Assembly (NCBI RefSeq): GCF_040409815.1
Contig: NZ_CP099959.1
Span: 62,001-126,000 of the forward strand
DNA length: 64,000 nt
Reading direction: 5' to 3'
From: Polynucleobacter sp. UK-FUSCHL-C3
GTDB taxonomy: Bacteria > Pseudomonadota > Gammaproteobacteria > Burkholderiales > Burkholderiaceae
Shown: piece by piece, positions 40,231-49,205 of the stretch
Layout: each line of letters opens with the position of its first letter
How positions within the stretch are numbered: the first letter of the stretch is position 1
The notes under the pieces: model-generated
Databases searched by the model: none
What the model saw: only the letters and a program-made list of their open reading frames with translations
What the model was told of the DNA's origin: nothing
Made by a program: the position numbers and the translations under genes

Positions 40231-42021
40231 ATGCAAAGAGCAGAAATGTTAGAAGTGATTGCCTTATTTAATAAGGGCTATAAAGAAGCTGCATTAGAAG
40301 CAATACATAAAATTGAGTTAAGTGATCCAAAAAATTTAGATACTAAATATAACTATGCACTAATGCTAGGCTTAGCTGGAAACCATGTCGAAGAACAAAA
40401 AAAATATAAAGAAATAATTGAAATAAACCCAAAAGACTGTGATGCACTTGTTAATCTAGCAGTCTCATTAAATGAAACTACTAATTATAAAGAAGCTGTT
40501 CAATACTCAAGCGAAGCAATAAGTATAAATTCTAATATTGCAGAGGCATATGAAGCCAGGGGAATCGCAAAACAACATCAAGACCTGGTAGAAGATGCAA
40601 ATTTAGACTTAAAAAAATGGCTAAATCTAAAAATTAAAAATGTAAACACAAAATATTCCGACACTCTAATAGAGTGCTTAGAATTAATAAAAATAAATGC
40701 AATTTACGAAACTGAAAAAAAAATTAATACAGATAGAATTAGATTAGAAGAAAAAGCTAGGCGCATTGTAGAGAGCTTAAAAAAAATCCCATCAGAATAC
40801 TTGCAAACAAATAATATAGGTAAAAAAATAGCATTTAAATTGAATAGATTTTACTTGGCGTATCAACAAAAAGATGACAAAGAAATAAATGAAATATATA
40901 GTCAAATTACAGCATTGCTGTTAGATAAGATAGAACAACCGAATAAAATTAAAAACATACATAATAAAAAGATAGGTGTTATCAGCACATTCAAATACCA
41001 CCCAAACCTATTTATTATTGAACAACTCAAGCAAATAGATAAAAACCTTCAGGTAGTACTGATAATAATAAATAATCCAAAAATAAAATTAGATGGGATA
41101 CCAACAAACTTTAAAATAGATCATGTAAATATATCACCTGACAATCTAAATCAAGTGGTACAAAATATTAGTAATCAAAATATCGATATATTATTTATGC
41201 CCGATATAGGGATGTCTATAGAGTCGCAAATTTTAGCTGCATATAGACTTGCTAAGGTAAGTATTATGGGATGGCTCCATCCAGTTACATCAGGCTCAAA
41301 AAATATTGATTATTTTTTAAGTGGCGAATTAATGGAAACATTGGAGTCAGAAAGTCAATATACAGAAACCTTAATTAAATTACCTGGTATTGGATTAAAA
41401 ATAAATCCAGAACCGTACATATCAACAACTATAAAAAAATTACATGATAAGCAAAAAAATGAACATTTAATGGTTGGATGCTTACAAACACCATTTAAAT
41501 ATCATCCACAATACGATTACATATTAATCGAAATTGCAAAAAAGATAGTAAAAGTAAAATTTAAATTTATAAAATATCAAGATGAGCTAGATGAAAAATT
41601 AAGGAAAAGATTAACATTAGAATTTGAAAAAAATGGAATAGATCCAAGCATCATCACATTTCAAGATCGACTAAATAAAGAAAACTATAGGAATTTTTTA
41701 AAAACTTTAGATATCGCACTAGACACCTTGGGTTGGTCGGGAGGTAATACAACTTTAGATTGTTTGGGTGCTGGACTGCCAGTGTTAACTTTAAAAAATA
41801 ATTTTATGAGATCAAATCACACAGCTGCAATATATAAATTAATAGGTATAGAGGAGTTAACTTCCACATCACCAGAGGAACTGATAGAAAAAATTTATAC
41901 AATCAGTTTAAACAATGAATACTTAAAAAAAATAAGGTGCCAAATATATGAAAATTTTTTAAATATAAAATCTGAATGCTATATTTCAAAATTTATAAAT
42001 GAAATTAGTTTAAAAAACTAG
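40231..42021 (+). CDS. TPR protein with divergent GT41 (O-GlcNAc transferase-like) domain
   Basis: The 596-residue protein has about four tetratricopeptide repeats (residues 1-140) and a Lys/Glu-rich helical link (about 150-240). A two-part GT-B-like region follows, resembling bacterial relatives of O-GlcNAc transferase. The best match is LDTLGWSGGNTTLDCLGAGLPVLTL, with Asp498 and Gly504-Gly505-Asn506 in the place of the family's nucleotide-sugar loop. IMGWLHPVTSGSKNIDY corresponds to the GYPGTSG segment. The canonical GYPG is replaced by GWLHP, so activity is uncertain. Codons are strongly A+T-biased with many ATA and AAA, unlike its neighbours. The target is unknown. Confidence 0.8.
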   Translation: MQRAEMLEVIALFNKGYKEAALEAIHKIELSDPKNLDTKYNYALMLGLAGNHVEEQKKYKEIIEINPKDCDALVNLAVSLNETTNYKEAVQYSSEAISINSNIAEAYEARGIAKQHQDLVEDANLDLKKWLNLKIKNVNTKYSDTLIECLELIKINAIYETEKKINTDRIRLEEKARRIVESLKKIPSEYLQTNNIGKKIAFKLNRFYLAYQQKDDKEINEIYSQITALLLDKIEQPNKIKNIHNKKIGVISTFKYHPNLFIIEQLKQIDKNLQVVLIIINNPKIKLDGIPTNFKIDHVNISPDNLNQVVQNISNQNIDILFMPDIGMSIESQILAAYRLAKVSIMGWLHPVTSGSKNIDYFLSGELMETLESESQYTETLIKLPGIGLKINPEPYISTTIKKLHDKQKNEHLMVGCLQTPFKYHPQYDYILIEIAKKIVKVKFKFIKYQDELDEKLRKRLTLEFEKNGIDPSIITFQDRLNKENYRNFLKTLDIALDTLGWSGGNTTLDCLGAGLPVLTLKNNFMRSNHTAAIYKLIGIEELTSTSPEELIEKIYTISLNNEYLKKIRCQIYENFLNIKSECYISKFINEISLKN

Positions 42022-42042
42022 AGCACTAAATTAGTACTTTAA

Positions 42043-44394
42043 TTAAGTATTAGCCGAAATAGTAGAAATTAGCGAATATTCAAGATCGGCGATATATTCT
42101 TTTGGATCAAAAAAATTTGAACTATGAATTTTATTGGCTAACTTAGATTTTATATTTCGAAAATAAAATTCATCCTCGTAGAGCCTCACAGCAATATCTT
42201 CATATTCATCAAGTGAATTTGCAACTAACTCGGTTACAGATATATAAGATAAGATACTTTCTGTCATTCTCCCGCAAAAGCTTTTTCCCTTTAAAGTAAG
42301 AACTGGAACCCCAGACCATAATGAATCACTACAAGTTGTACCAGCATTAAATGGAGAAGTATCAAGAAACAGATCTGCAAATCTAATGCGACTTAGGTGA
42401 TCTGAATAATTTAATTGCTCTGCAAAAATTACACGTTGTCGTGGAATTCCATATAAATCAAGTTTATTATAAACGTTATTTTTTACATTGGGCTCATTTA
42501 GAAATAGCCACAAGATTGAATCATTTGCTCTCTTTAAAATATTAATCCAACTCTTGAAAATAGTTTCTGTAATTTTATAATTGGAATTGAAACAACAGTA
42601 AATAAAAGTATCTTCTGGAAGACCAAGATCTGTTCGTGAATTAAATCTATTTGATTTACAGCGAAAGCCATTAGGCTGAAAAGTGCGTTGTAAGTTTAAT
42701 ATTTTTTCCGAATAAAATAGTTGGCTACTTTTAGGCGTGAGAATTTTATCACCAATAATAAAGTCGTACATCTCTGACCCTAGAGTTCCAGGATATCCAA
42801 TAAAATTAACTTGAAATTGCGCAATACGGTTTAAAAAAATATTGGTTCTTGCGCCTTTCGTATGACCAGCTAAATCAATAGCAATATCAATTTCATGCTC
42901 GCGAATGAAATTAATTAATTCTTCATCAGTAAATTTGCTTACAAAAAAAAATTTATCAAAATTAGTTGATATTTTTATTGTGTTTTCATCAACTATAGAA
43001 TTTAAGTGGTATCCATATATCTCAAATTTAGATCGATCATGGAGCTCATAAATTTTTTCTGTGAGGTAAAGAACTGGGTGACTTCTAAAATCTGGTGAAA
43101 TATATGCAATACGTATTTTTGACTTTTTTAATTGTGTAGTAAATTTATTCTCAATTTTATGAAAGTGATTATTGCACCAAGTTCTACTACACTTTAAATT
43201 TAATATAGGATCATCATTAATTGCCTGAAAGATCATGGGGGAAATAATAAATTCCTCCCTTGAAACCTTTGCTCTTATTTCAGAAAAGAGAGGTTCAACG
43301 CCAGCCCAATTAAGGGTTTCCATTTTTACCTGTAGTAATGATCCTAAAAGAGCCAGATGGTCATGCTTAAAATTTATTGCCTTTTCATAACAATTAATGG
43401 CATCAGAATAATATTTCATATCAGCATAAAAATTTCCTTTCCAATACCAACCATCTGCAACATTAGGAGCAAATTTTATTGCTTGGTCGATAGATGTAAA
43501 AGCTTCTGAAATTTTATTATTTTTAAATTCACATCTAGATTTTCCGATCCAGGCTTCATGATGACTATTTTTATATTCTATAGCTTTGTTATATAAATAA
43601 AATGCATCTTTATAGTTTTTTAACTCGTAATGGCACTTGGCCGCATTAGATAAATATATTGGATTATTGGGTTCCAATAGAATTGCTTTATCAAAATTTA
43701 AAAGTGCCTTTTTGAATTGTTTTTTTATACCTAAATTTTGTCCTATATTGTGCCATGCAATTGATAGTTTTGAATTTAGGTTAATTACTTCCAAGTAGCA
43801 TGAATTTGACTCGTCATATTTATTTAATTGACTAAATAAAATACCCTTAGCAATTAATGTTTCGGTATTTTTCGGATCTAATTCAAGAATTTGATCATAA
43901 AATTTAAGGCCGTTTTCATAATCAGCTAATTCTTCGCTATAGATTTTGCCAAGGTTAAATAGCACACCAATATTAGTTTGGTCATACTGTAGGGCTTTTT
44001 TTAAAAAATCTAGCGCCTTGTGGCTTTCATTTAATTTTATATAACCGAGTCCTAACTCTACTAATCCTTCAATAAAATCCCCTGCCTTTTTTATTGATAT
44101 ATGAATATGGTTGATTCCTTCTTCTAACCTACCTAATTTAATATATTCTTTTCCCAGGTAATAATGCGCCTCTGCAGAAGCATTTTCAGTAGAGCAGGCT
44201 ATTGAAAGATATTTTAAACATTGGGCGAAGTCATTATTAGTGTCGTAAATTTTTGCCAATAGTTCATAGTGCTCAGCTTTGGCATTTTTAGAATTAATCG
44301 CACTTAAAAGTATTTGTTTTGCTAATTCAAAATTATTTTTTTTTAACTGTATTTTGGCAGTTTTAAGTAATTGATCGGAAGAAATTAAATTCAT
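42043..44394 (-). CDS. TPR-containing O-GlcNAc transferase-like protein (GT41)
   Basis: The 783-residue protein has about ten consecutive 34-residue tetratricopeptide repeats (about 1-345), then a GT41 catalytic region. Landmarks are the candidate catalytic His439 in SPDFRSHPV, DLAGHTKGARTNIF, GYPG at 533-536 and LDTSPFNAGTTCSDSLWSGVPVLTL starting at Leu677. The order matches O-GlcNAc transferase, which links a sugar from a UDP donor to Ser/Thr of proteins; TPRs bind the acceptor. It converges on the other TPR gene with a 21-bp gap and is equally A+T-rich, suggesting acquisition together. Acceptor protein unknown; a surface protein is plausible. Confidence 0.87.
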   Translation of the reverse strand: MNLISSDQLLKTAKIQLKKNNFELAKQILLSAINSKNAKAEHYELLAKIYDTNNDFAQCLKYLSIACSTENASAEAHYYLGKEYIKLGRLEEGINHIHISIKKAGDFIEGLVELGLGYIKLNESHKALDFLKKALQYDQTNIGVLFNLGKIYSEELADYENGLKFYDQILELDPKNTETLIAKGILFSQLNKYDESNSCYLEVINLNSKLSIAWHNIGQNLGIKKQFKKALLNFDKAILLEPNNPIYLSNAAKCHYELKNYKDAFYLYNKAIEYKNSHHEAWIGKSRCEFKNNKISEAFTSIDQAIKFAPNVADGWYWKGNFYADMKYYSDAINCYEKAINFKHDHLALLGSLLQVKMETLNWAGVEPLFSEIRAKVSREEFIISPMIFQAINDDPILNLKCSRTWCNNHFHKIENKFTTQLKKSKIRIAYISPDFRSHPVLYLTEKIYELHDRSKFEIYGYHLNSIVDENTIKISTNFDKFFFVSKFTDEELINFIREHEIDIAIDLAGHTKGARTNIFLNRIAQFQVNFIGYPGTLGSEMYDFIIGDKILTPKSSQLFYSEKILNLQRTFQPNGFRCKSNRFNSRTDLGLPEDTFIYCCFNSNYKITETIFKSWINILKRANDSILWLFLNEPNVKNNVYNKLDLYGIPRQRVIFAEQLNYSDHLSRIRFADLFLDTSPFNAGTTCSDSLWSGVPVLTLKGKSFCGRMTESILSYISVTELVANSLDEYEDIAVRLYEDEFYFRNIKSKLANKIHSSNFFDPKEYIADLEYSLISTISANT

Positions 44395-44422
44395 AATCTG
44401 ATAAAGAAAAGGTATTTTTTAA

Positions 44423-44457
44423 TGAACAGTGCTGTTCAGGATTTGAAATTAATTTCA
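44423..44457. repeat. Two adjacent palindromes upstream of the 783-residue TPR gene
   Basis: TGAACAGTGCTGTTCA (44423-44438) is a perfect 16-bp palindrome and TGAAATTAATTTCA (44444-44457) a perfect 14-bp one, 5 bp apart. They begin 29 bp upstream of the TPR-GT41 start, so they could be operators. The rest of 44395-44536 is A+T-rich without a recognisable gene. Confidence 0.45.
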
Positions 44458-44536
44458 TTAACAAAATTACTATTGCAAATTTTTTTGCCTGCAGTAGCAA
44501 ACCTAAAAAATATTTTCTTCATTATTTCTCACTTTT

Positions 44537-44977
44537 CTAAAACTTAGGTTTTATTAAATCTCTTATTTCTCGTAATAAGGTAATATCTTCTGGTGTTGGC
44601 GGGGTTGGCCTTGGCTCTTCATCTTGTAATCTGATTTTGTTGACTATCTTGACCATTTGGAAGATCACAAAAGCCAAGAGGACAAAGTTGATTGAGATGG
44701 TGATAAAGTTGCCATAGGCAAAAATTGGTATACCTGCTTTTTTGAGGGCATCAAATGTTCTTGGTACATTTTCTGGGACTGCTCCCATTACAATGAAGAG
44801 GTTCGTAAAGTCAATTTTTCCACCTAGAAGCGTTGAAATGAGGGGCATCATAATGTCATTGACTAAGGAATCGACAATTTTGCCAAATGCCCCACCAATA
44901 ATGACTCCAACCGCGAGGTCGATCACATTGCCTTTAACGGCAAAGGCCCTAAATTCTTTCATGATGTTGGAAGCCAC
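44537..44977 (-). CDS. mscL: Large-conductance mechanosensitive channel MscL
   Basis: MscL opens under membrane tension in osmotic downshock. The 146-residue product contains [27 protein letters not shown] (N-terminal helix and pore helix), a loop with [11 protein letters not shown], and a second helix. The cytoplasmic end carries [10 protein letters not shown]. The GTG at 44977 is chosen because AAAGGAGA lies 6 nt upstream; an ATG at 44962 would shorten it by 5 residues. A longer frame reaching 45169 overlaps petA and is not supported. It is divergent from petA. Confidence 0.94.
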   Translation of the reverse strand: MASNIMKEFRAFAVKGNVIDLAVGVIIGGAFGKIVDSLVNDIMMPLISTLLGGKIDFTNLFIVMGAVPENVPRTFDALKKAGIPIFAYGNFITISINFVLLAFVIFQMVKIVNKIRLQDEEPRPTPPTPEDITLLREIRDLIKPKF

Positions 44978-45117
44978 GTATTTCTCCTTTGAATCTCTAT
45001 TTTTATAAGTTAAGCAGGATTGAGCAGGGTAACCACTTTTTACCTTAAAATCGAGGATTTGAGCAATTCGCCCTTTAGAACCTCTTATTTTGAATTCGGT
45101 ACAAGGATAGATCGTAA

Positions 45118-45720
45118 ATGAGTGATACCCCAAAAATGGATAAAGATCGCCGTACTTGGCTAATAGCAACCTCGGCCGTCGGTGGTTGTGGTGCTGCCGC
45201 AGTGGCTTACCCGTTCCTAGACAGTTTTCAGCCTTCGGAGCGCGCCAAGGCCGCTGGTGCAGCTGTTGAAGTAGATATCTCCGGTATGAAGCCCGATGAG
45301 ATCAGAACCGTTGAGTGGCGTGGTAAGCCTGTGTGGGTGGTTCGTCGTAATCAAGACCAGGTTAAAGAGCTTTCAAAGCTTGACGGTGAGCTGGCTGACC
45401 CCAAGTCTTTACGAGATCCTGCTGCTTTAACCCCCGCCTATGCTCGTAACGAATATCGCTCGATTAAGCCTGAGTACCTGGTTGTGGTGGGAATTTGTTC
45501 CCATTTAGGCTGCTCACCTAATCCCAAGTTACAGGCAGGCGCACAACCTTCCTTGCCAAATGACTGGCCAGGTGGTTTCTTGTGTCCTTGCCATGGCTCC
45601 ACCTTTGATTTGGCAGGACGGGTCTACAAAAATAAGCCAGCCCCCGATAATTTAGAGGTTCCTCCCCATATGTATTTGAGCGACTCCAAGATCTTGGTTG
45701 GTGAAGACAAGAAAACTTGA
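45118..45720 (+). CDS. petA: Ubiquinol-cytochrome c reductase, Rieske iron-sulfur subunit
   Basis: Carries electrons from ubiquinol to cytochrome c1 in the bc1 complex. The 200-residue protein has an uncleaved N-terminal Tat-type anchor with [14 protein letters not shown] and a periplasmic domain. The 2Fe-2S ligands are Cys127, His129, Cys156 and His159 (CSHLGC and CPCHGS), with structural disulfide Cys132 and Cys158. The twin arginine makes it a likely client of tatABC in this window. It heads petABC; a 50-bp gap precedes petB. Confidence 0.96.
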   Translation: MSDTPKMDKDRRTWLIATSAVGGCGAAAVAYPFLDSFQPSERAKAAGAAVEVDISGMKPDEIRTVEWRGKPVWVVRRNQDQVKELSKLDGELADPKSLRDPAALTPAYARNEYRSIKPEYLVVVGICSHLGCSPNPKLQAGAQPSLPNDWPGGFLCPCHGSTFDLAGRVYKNKPAPDNLEVPPHMYLSDSKILVGEDKKT

Positions 45721-45770
45721 TTAATTTACTTTACTATTTATTCTTTAGAAACTGATTCAGGACACTAGCT

Positions 45771-47171
45771 ATGGCTTTCCAAGAAATTAAAGTTCCAGAT
45801 AACGCAACGATTGCCCAAAAAGGCTTGGCTTGGGTCGACTCACGTTTTCCTTTGACTAAATTGTTTAAGGAGCACATGAGCGAGTACTACGCTCCCAAAA
45901 ACTTCAACTTTTGGTATTTCTTTGGTGCTTTAGCAATTGTTGTTTTAGCCATTCAAATCGTAACCGGTATTTTTTTGGTAATGAACTACAAGCCTGACGC
46001 TGCCAAGGCGTTTGACTCTGTTGAGTACATCATGCGCGAGGTTCCATGGGGCTGGTTGATACGCTATATGCATTCCACTGGATCGTCCATGTTCTTTGTA
46101 GTGGTGTACTTGCATATGTTCCGCGGTTTGATCTATGGCTCCTATCAAAAGCCGCGTGAGCTGATTTGGATCTTTGGCTGTTCTATTTTCTTGTTGTTAA
46201 TGGCTGAAGCATTCTTTGGTTACCTTCTGCCTTGGGGACAAATGTCGTACTGGGGTGCGCAGGTGATTGTTAATCTGTTTGCCGCCATACCTTTAATCGG
46301 GCCTGACCTTGCTTTATGGTTGCGAGGCGACTACGTGGTTGGTGATGCAACACTCAATCGATTCTTCTCCTTCCATGTCATTGCGCTGCCATTGGTACTC
46401 GTCGGTTTAGTAGTAGCTCATATTATTGCTCTTCACGAAGTAGGCTCTAATAATCCAGACGGCGTCGAGATTAAAAATACTCTAGATTCCACGGGTAAAC
46501 CAGTGGATGGCATTCCGTTTCATCCTTACTACTCAGTGCATGACATTATGGGTTTGGGTGTCTTCTTGATGATCTTTGCTGCCATCGTGTTCTTTGCCCC
46601 TGAGATGGGCGGTTACTTCTTAGAAGCGAATAACTTTATTCCGGCTGACCCACTACAAACCCCATCACACATCGCACCAGTTTGGTACTTCACGCCGTTC
46701 TACTCCATGCTGCGTGCCACTACCACTCCTTTTTTAATACCCCTCTGGATCTTGTGCGCCATACCATTGGGCCTCGTGATTAAAAATACACGAGATATCC
46801 GCGTTAAGGGTGTATGTGCAGCCATTATTTTGATCCTAGCAGTTGGCTTTTACTTCTTGGATGCTAAGTTTTGGGGCGTTGTCATCATGGGCGGTTCTGT
46901 ATTGATATTCTTCTTTTTGCCATGGCTGGACAAATCCCCCGTGCGCTCGATTCGCTATCGCCCAGATTTTCATAAATACATCTATGGTGCCTTCGTTGTG
47001 AGCTTCTTAGTTTTGGGATATTTGGGTATTAAGCCACCATCGCCTTTATTTGAGTTTCTTGCCCAAGTAGGTACGATTATTTACTTGGCGTTTTTCTTAG
47101 CAATGCCATGGTGGAGTAAGTTAGGTAGCTTTAAACAAGTCCCTGACAGAGTGACATTTCATGCACATTAA
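45771..47171 (+). CDS. petB: Ubiquinol-cytochrome c reductase, cytochrome b subunit
   Basis: Dihaem quinol-oxidising membrane subunit of the bc1 complex. The 466-residue protein has the haem-ligand helices (IRYMHSTGSSMFFVVVYLHMFRGL; FSFHVIALPLVL with HIIALHEVG), the Qo-site sequences WGAQVI and PEMGGYF, and about eight to ten membrane segments. It is full length, not split into b6 and subunit IV, with a C-terminal extension as in betaproteobacteria. It ends 30 bp before petC. Confidence 0.97.
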   Translation: MAFQEIKVPDNATIAQKGLAWVDSRFPLTKLFKEHMSEYYAPKNFNFWYFFGALAIVVLAIQIVTGIFLVMNYKPDAAKAFDSVEYIMREVPWGWLIRYMHSTGSSMFFVVVYLHMFRGLIYGSYQKPRELIWIFGCSIFLLLMAEAFFGYLLPWGQMSYWGAQVIVNLFAAIPLIGPDLALWLRGDYVVGDATLNRFFSFHVIALPLVLVGLVVAHIIALHEVGSNNPDGVEIKNTLDSTGKPVDGIPFHPYYSVHDIMGLGVFLMIFAAIVFFAPEMGGYFLEANNFIPADPLQTPSHIAPVWYFTPFYSMLRATTTPFLIPLWILCAIPLGLVIKNTRDIRVKGVCAAIILILAVGFYFLDAKFWGVVIMGGSVLIFFFLPWLDKSPVRSIRYRPDFHKYIYGAFVVSFLVLGYLGIKPPSPLFEFLAQVGTIIYLAFFLAMPWWSKLGSFKQVPDRVTFHAH

Positions 47172-47201
47172 TCATAACCATAAAGATTGCTAGGAACTTT
47201 T

Positions 47202-47975
47202 ATGAATTATCGACTCACTATGGTGTGTATCCTAAAAAAAGGGCTTACTCTAGTTAGTACCAGCTTTTTGCTTGGAACGGCATTTGCGGCAGGTGGTGAC
47301 TTCCCGCTTGATAGCGCACCAGATCGTTTAAATAACAACGCTTCATTGCAAAATGGCGCCAAGATCTTTGTGAACTACTGTTCGGGTTGTCACTCTGCGG
47401 TTAACTTACGCTACAACCGTTTACGAGATATCGGCCTTACCGATCAACAAATTAAAGACAACCTCATCTTGGGCGATCAAAAGGTGGGCGATCTCATGAC
47501 CATCTCTACAAATCCAAAGGATGCGAAGGCGTGGTTTGGTAAGGTACCGCCAGATATGTCGGTTGTGGCCCGTTCACGTGGCACGGATTGGCTCTACACC
47601 TATTTTCGTACCTACTACAAAGATCCTGATAGCCCAACAGGCTGGAATAACTTAGTTTATCCAAATGTCGGTATGCCTCATGTTTTATGGCAATTGCAGG
47701 GTGAGCGTGCCGCTATTTTTGAGAACGTTAAAGACGCTAAAGATCCAGGCAAAACAACAAAAGCATTCAAGGGTTTTGAGCAGTTAAGCCCTGGATTAAT
47801 GAAGCCCCAAGAATATGATGATAATATTGCGGACCTTGTGTCGTTTATGTCTTGGATGGCTGAGCCCACTCAGTTACAACGTAAGCGCATTGGTGTCGTT
47901 GTCCTTCTGTTCCTAGCGATCTTTACATTGATTGCATGGCGTCTGAATAAAGCGTATTGGAAAGATATTCGTTAA
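47202..47975 (+). CDS. petC: Cytochrome c1
   Basis: Haem c subunit of the bc1 complex, which passes electrons to soluble cytochrome c. From the ATG at 47202 the product is 257 residues, with a signal peptide ending FAAGG, the haem site Cys60-Cys63-His64 (CSGCH), and PPDMSVVARSRGTDWLY. The axial Met region includes PNVGMPHVLWQ and the C-terminal anchor helix VVLLFLAIFTLIAWRLNKAYW. A TTG at 47187 would add 5 residues; TAGGAAC upstream supports the ATG. Confidence 0.96.
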   Translation: MNYRLTMVCILKKGLTLVSTSFLLGTAFAAGGDFPLDSAPDRLNNNASLQNGAKIFVNYCSGCHSAVNLRYNRLRDIGLTDQQIKDNLILGDQKVGDLMTISTNPKDAKAWFGKVPPDMSVVARSRGTDWLYTYFRTYYKDPDSPTGWNNLVYPNVGMPHVLWQLQGERAAIFENVKDAKDPGKTTKAFKGFEQLSPGLMKPQEYDDNIADLVSFMSWMAEPTQLQRKRIGVVVLLFLAIFTLIAWRLNKAYWKDIR

Positions 47976-48021
47976 GTCCAAGCGTTTTGCTTTAATAATT
48001 TGATTTAAAGGATACCTGCTT

Positions 48022-48633
48022 ATGATGGTGTTGTACTCGGGCACAAATTGCCCATTCTCACAACGCTGCCGCCTTGTTCTATTTGAAAAAGGTATGGATT
48101 TTGAGATACGGGATGTCGATCTGTTTAATAAACCAGAAGATATCTCGGTCATGAACCCATATGCGCAAGTGCCTATCTTGGTTGAGCGCGATCTCATTTT
48201 GTATGAGTCCAATATCATTAACGAGTACATTGATGAGCGCTTTCCTCATCCTCAACTCATGCCGCCCGATCCGATTGCGCGCGCACGGGCACGCCTGTTC
48301 TTATTTAATTTTGAGAAAGAACTCTTTGTGCATGTTAGTGCACTCGAGAATGAGAAGGGTAAAACTGCTGAGAAATTACATGAGAAGGCTCGCTTAGCGA
48401 TTCGGGATCGTTTAACGCAACTAGCCCCAATATTTGTCAAAAACAAATATATGTTGGGCGAAGAGTTTTCCATGCTTGACGTTGCAATCGCCCCCTTACT
48501 CTGGCGTCTTGAGCATTACGGCATTGACCTCTCCAGAAATGCGGCACCCTTACTCAAATATGCAGAGCGTATTTTTAGCCGCCCAGCCTATATTGAGGCA
48601 TTGACCCCTTCCGAGAAAGTGATGCGCCGCTAA
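48022..48633 (+). CDS. sspA: Stringent starvation protein A
   Basis: SspA has a glutathione S-transferase fold and binds RNA polymerase as a stress regulator. The 203-residue protein starts MMVLYSGTNCPFSQRCRLVLFEKG. It has the thioredoxin-like domain with NPYAQVPILVERDLILYESNIINEYIDERFP, then an all-alpha domain with GEEFSMLDVAIAPLLWRL. An AAGGATA site precedes the ATG. The order petC-sspA-sspB is conserved in betaproteobacteria. Catalytic GST activity is not expected. Confidence 0.95.
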   Translation: MMVLYSGTNCPFSQRCRLVLFEKGMDFEIRDVDLFNKPEDISVMNPYAQVPILVERDLILYESNIINEYIDERFPHPQLMPPDPIARARARLFLFNFEKELFVHVSALENEKGKTAEKLHEKARLAIRDRLTQLAPIFVKNKYMLGEEFSMLDVAIAPLLWRLEHYGIDLSRNAAPLLKYAERIFSRPAYIEALTPSEKVMRR

Positions 48634-48674
48634 TTTGATAATTAGCTGCACTCTTCGGTTGGCTTAAAATCGTA

Positions 48675-49085
48675 ATGATGGCTACCGACGCTCCAAGTAC
48701 CAAGCCCTACCTAATTCGTGCACTGCATCAGTGGTGTACGGATTTTGGTTTTACCCCGTTCTTAGCAGTATTTGTGGACGAGCGGGTTGAGGTTCCCATG
48801 GAGTTTGTGAAAAATAATGAGATCGTGCTCAACATCTCGGCAGATGCCTGCCATCAACTGCATATTGAGAACGATTGGATCAGTTTTCAGGCTCGATTTG
48901 GGGGTATACCCAAGAAAGTATTGGTTCCAGTCACCCATGTCTTGGCAATCTATTCTAGAGAAAATGGTCAGGGAATGTCCTTCCCATTTGATCCCGAAAC
49001 AAAGGGGCCAGTGGATAATGGGCTTGGAAATAAAGACGCTACGAAGGCAAAGAGTGAGCGTCCCGCTTTAAAGATTGTGAAGTAA
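48675..49085 (+). CDS. sspB: ClpXP protease specificity factor SspB
   Basis: SspB tethers ssrA-tagged proteins to ClpX. The 136-residue protein starts MMATDAPSTKPYLIRALHQWCTDFGFTPFLAVFVD. The substrate-binding core has FVKNNEIVLNISADACHQL, SFQARFGG and VPVTHVLAIYSRENGQGMSF, and a flexible tail follows. The C-terminal KSERPALKIVK resembles the short ClpX-binding XB motif (PALKVVK). It starts 41 bp after sspA. Confidence 0.95.
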   Translation: MMATDAPSTKPYLIRALHQWCTDFGFTPFLAVFVDERVEVPMEFVKNNEIVLNISADACHQLHIENDWISFQARFGGIPKKVLVPVTHVLAIYSRENGQGMSFPFDPETKGPVDNGLGNKDATKAKSERPALKIVK

Positions 49086-49107
49086 GTTAAAATTAAATTT
49101 CTTAGAT

Positions 49108-49183
49108 GCCCCATTAGCTCATCTGGTAGAGCAACTGATTTGTAATCAGTAGGTGGTCTGTTCGAGTCGGACATGGGGCACCA
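49108..49183 (+). tRNA. tRNA-Thr (anticodon TGT)
   Basis: The 76-nt sequence folds as a cloverleaf. Acceptor arms GCCCCAT (49108-49114) and ATGGGGC (49173-49179) pair fully; the discriminator is A49180 and CCA is encoded (49181-49183). The D arm has AGCTC...GAGC, the anticodon stem is CTGAT/ATCAG with TGT at 49141-49143, and the T loop contains TTCGAGT. It lies between sspB and the convergent MFS gene. Confidence 0.96.
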
Positions 49184-49205
49184 AAATTCCCCCGTCTTTA
49201 TTATT

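Noticed and set aside
44978..45169. N-terminal extension of mscL up to 45169
   Set aside because: It would overlap the petA start, is not needed for the MscL fold, and a strong ribosome-binding site fixes the start at 44977.
49108..49205. tRNA-Thr as an integration site
   Set aside because: No integrase gene, no repeat of the tRNA 3' end and no foreign composition follow it; the neighbour is an ordinary MFS gene.
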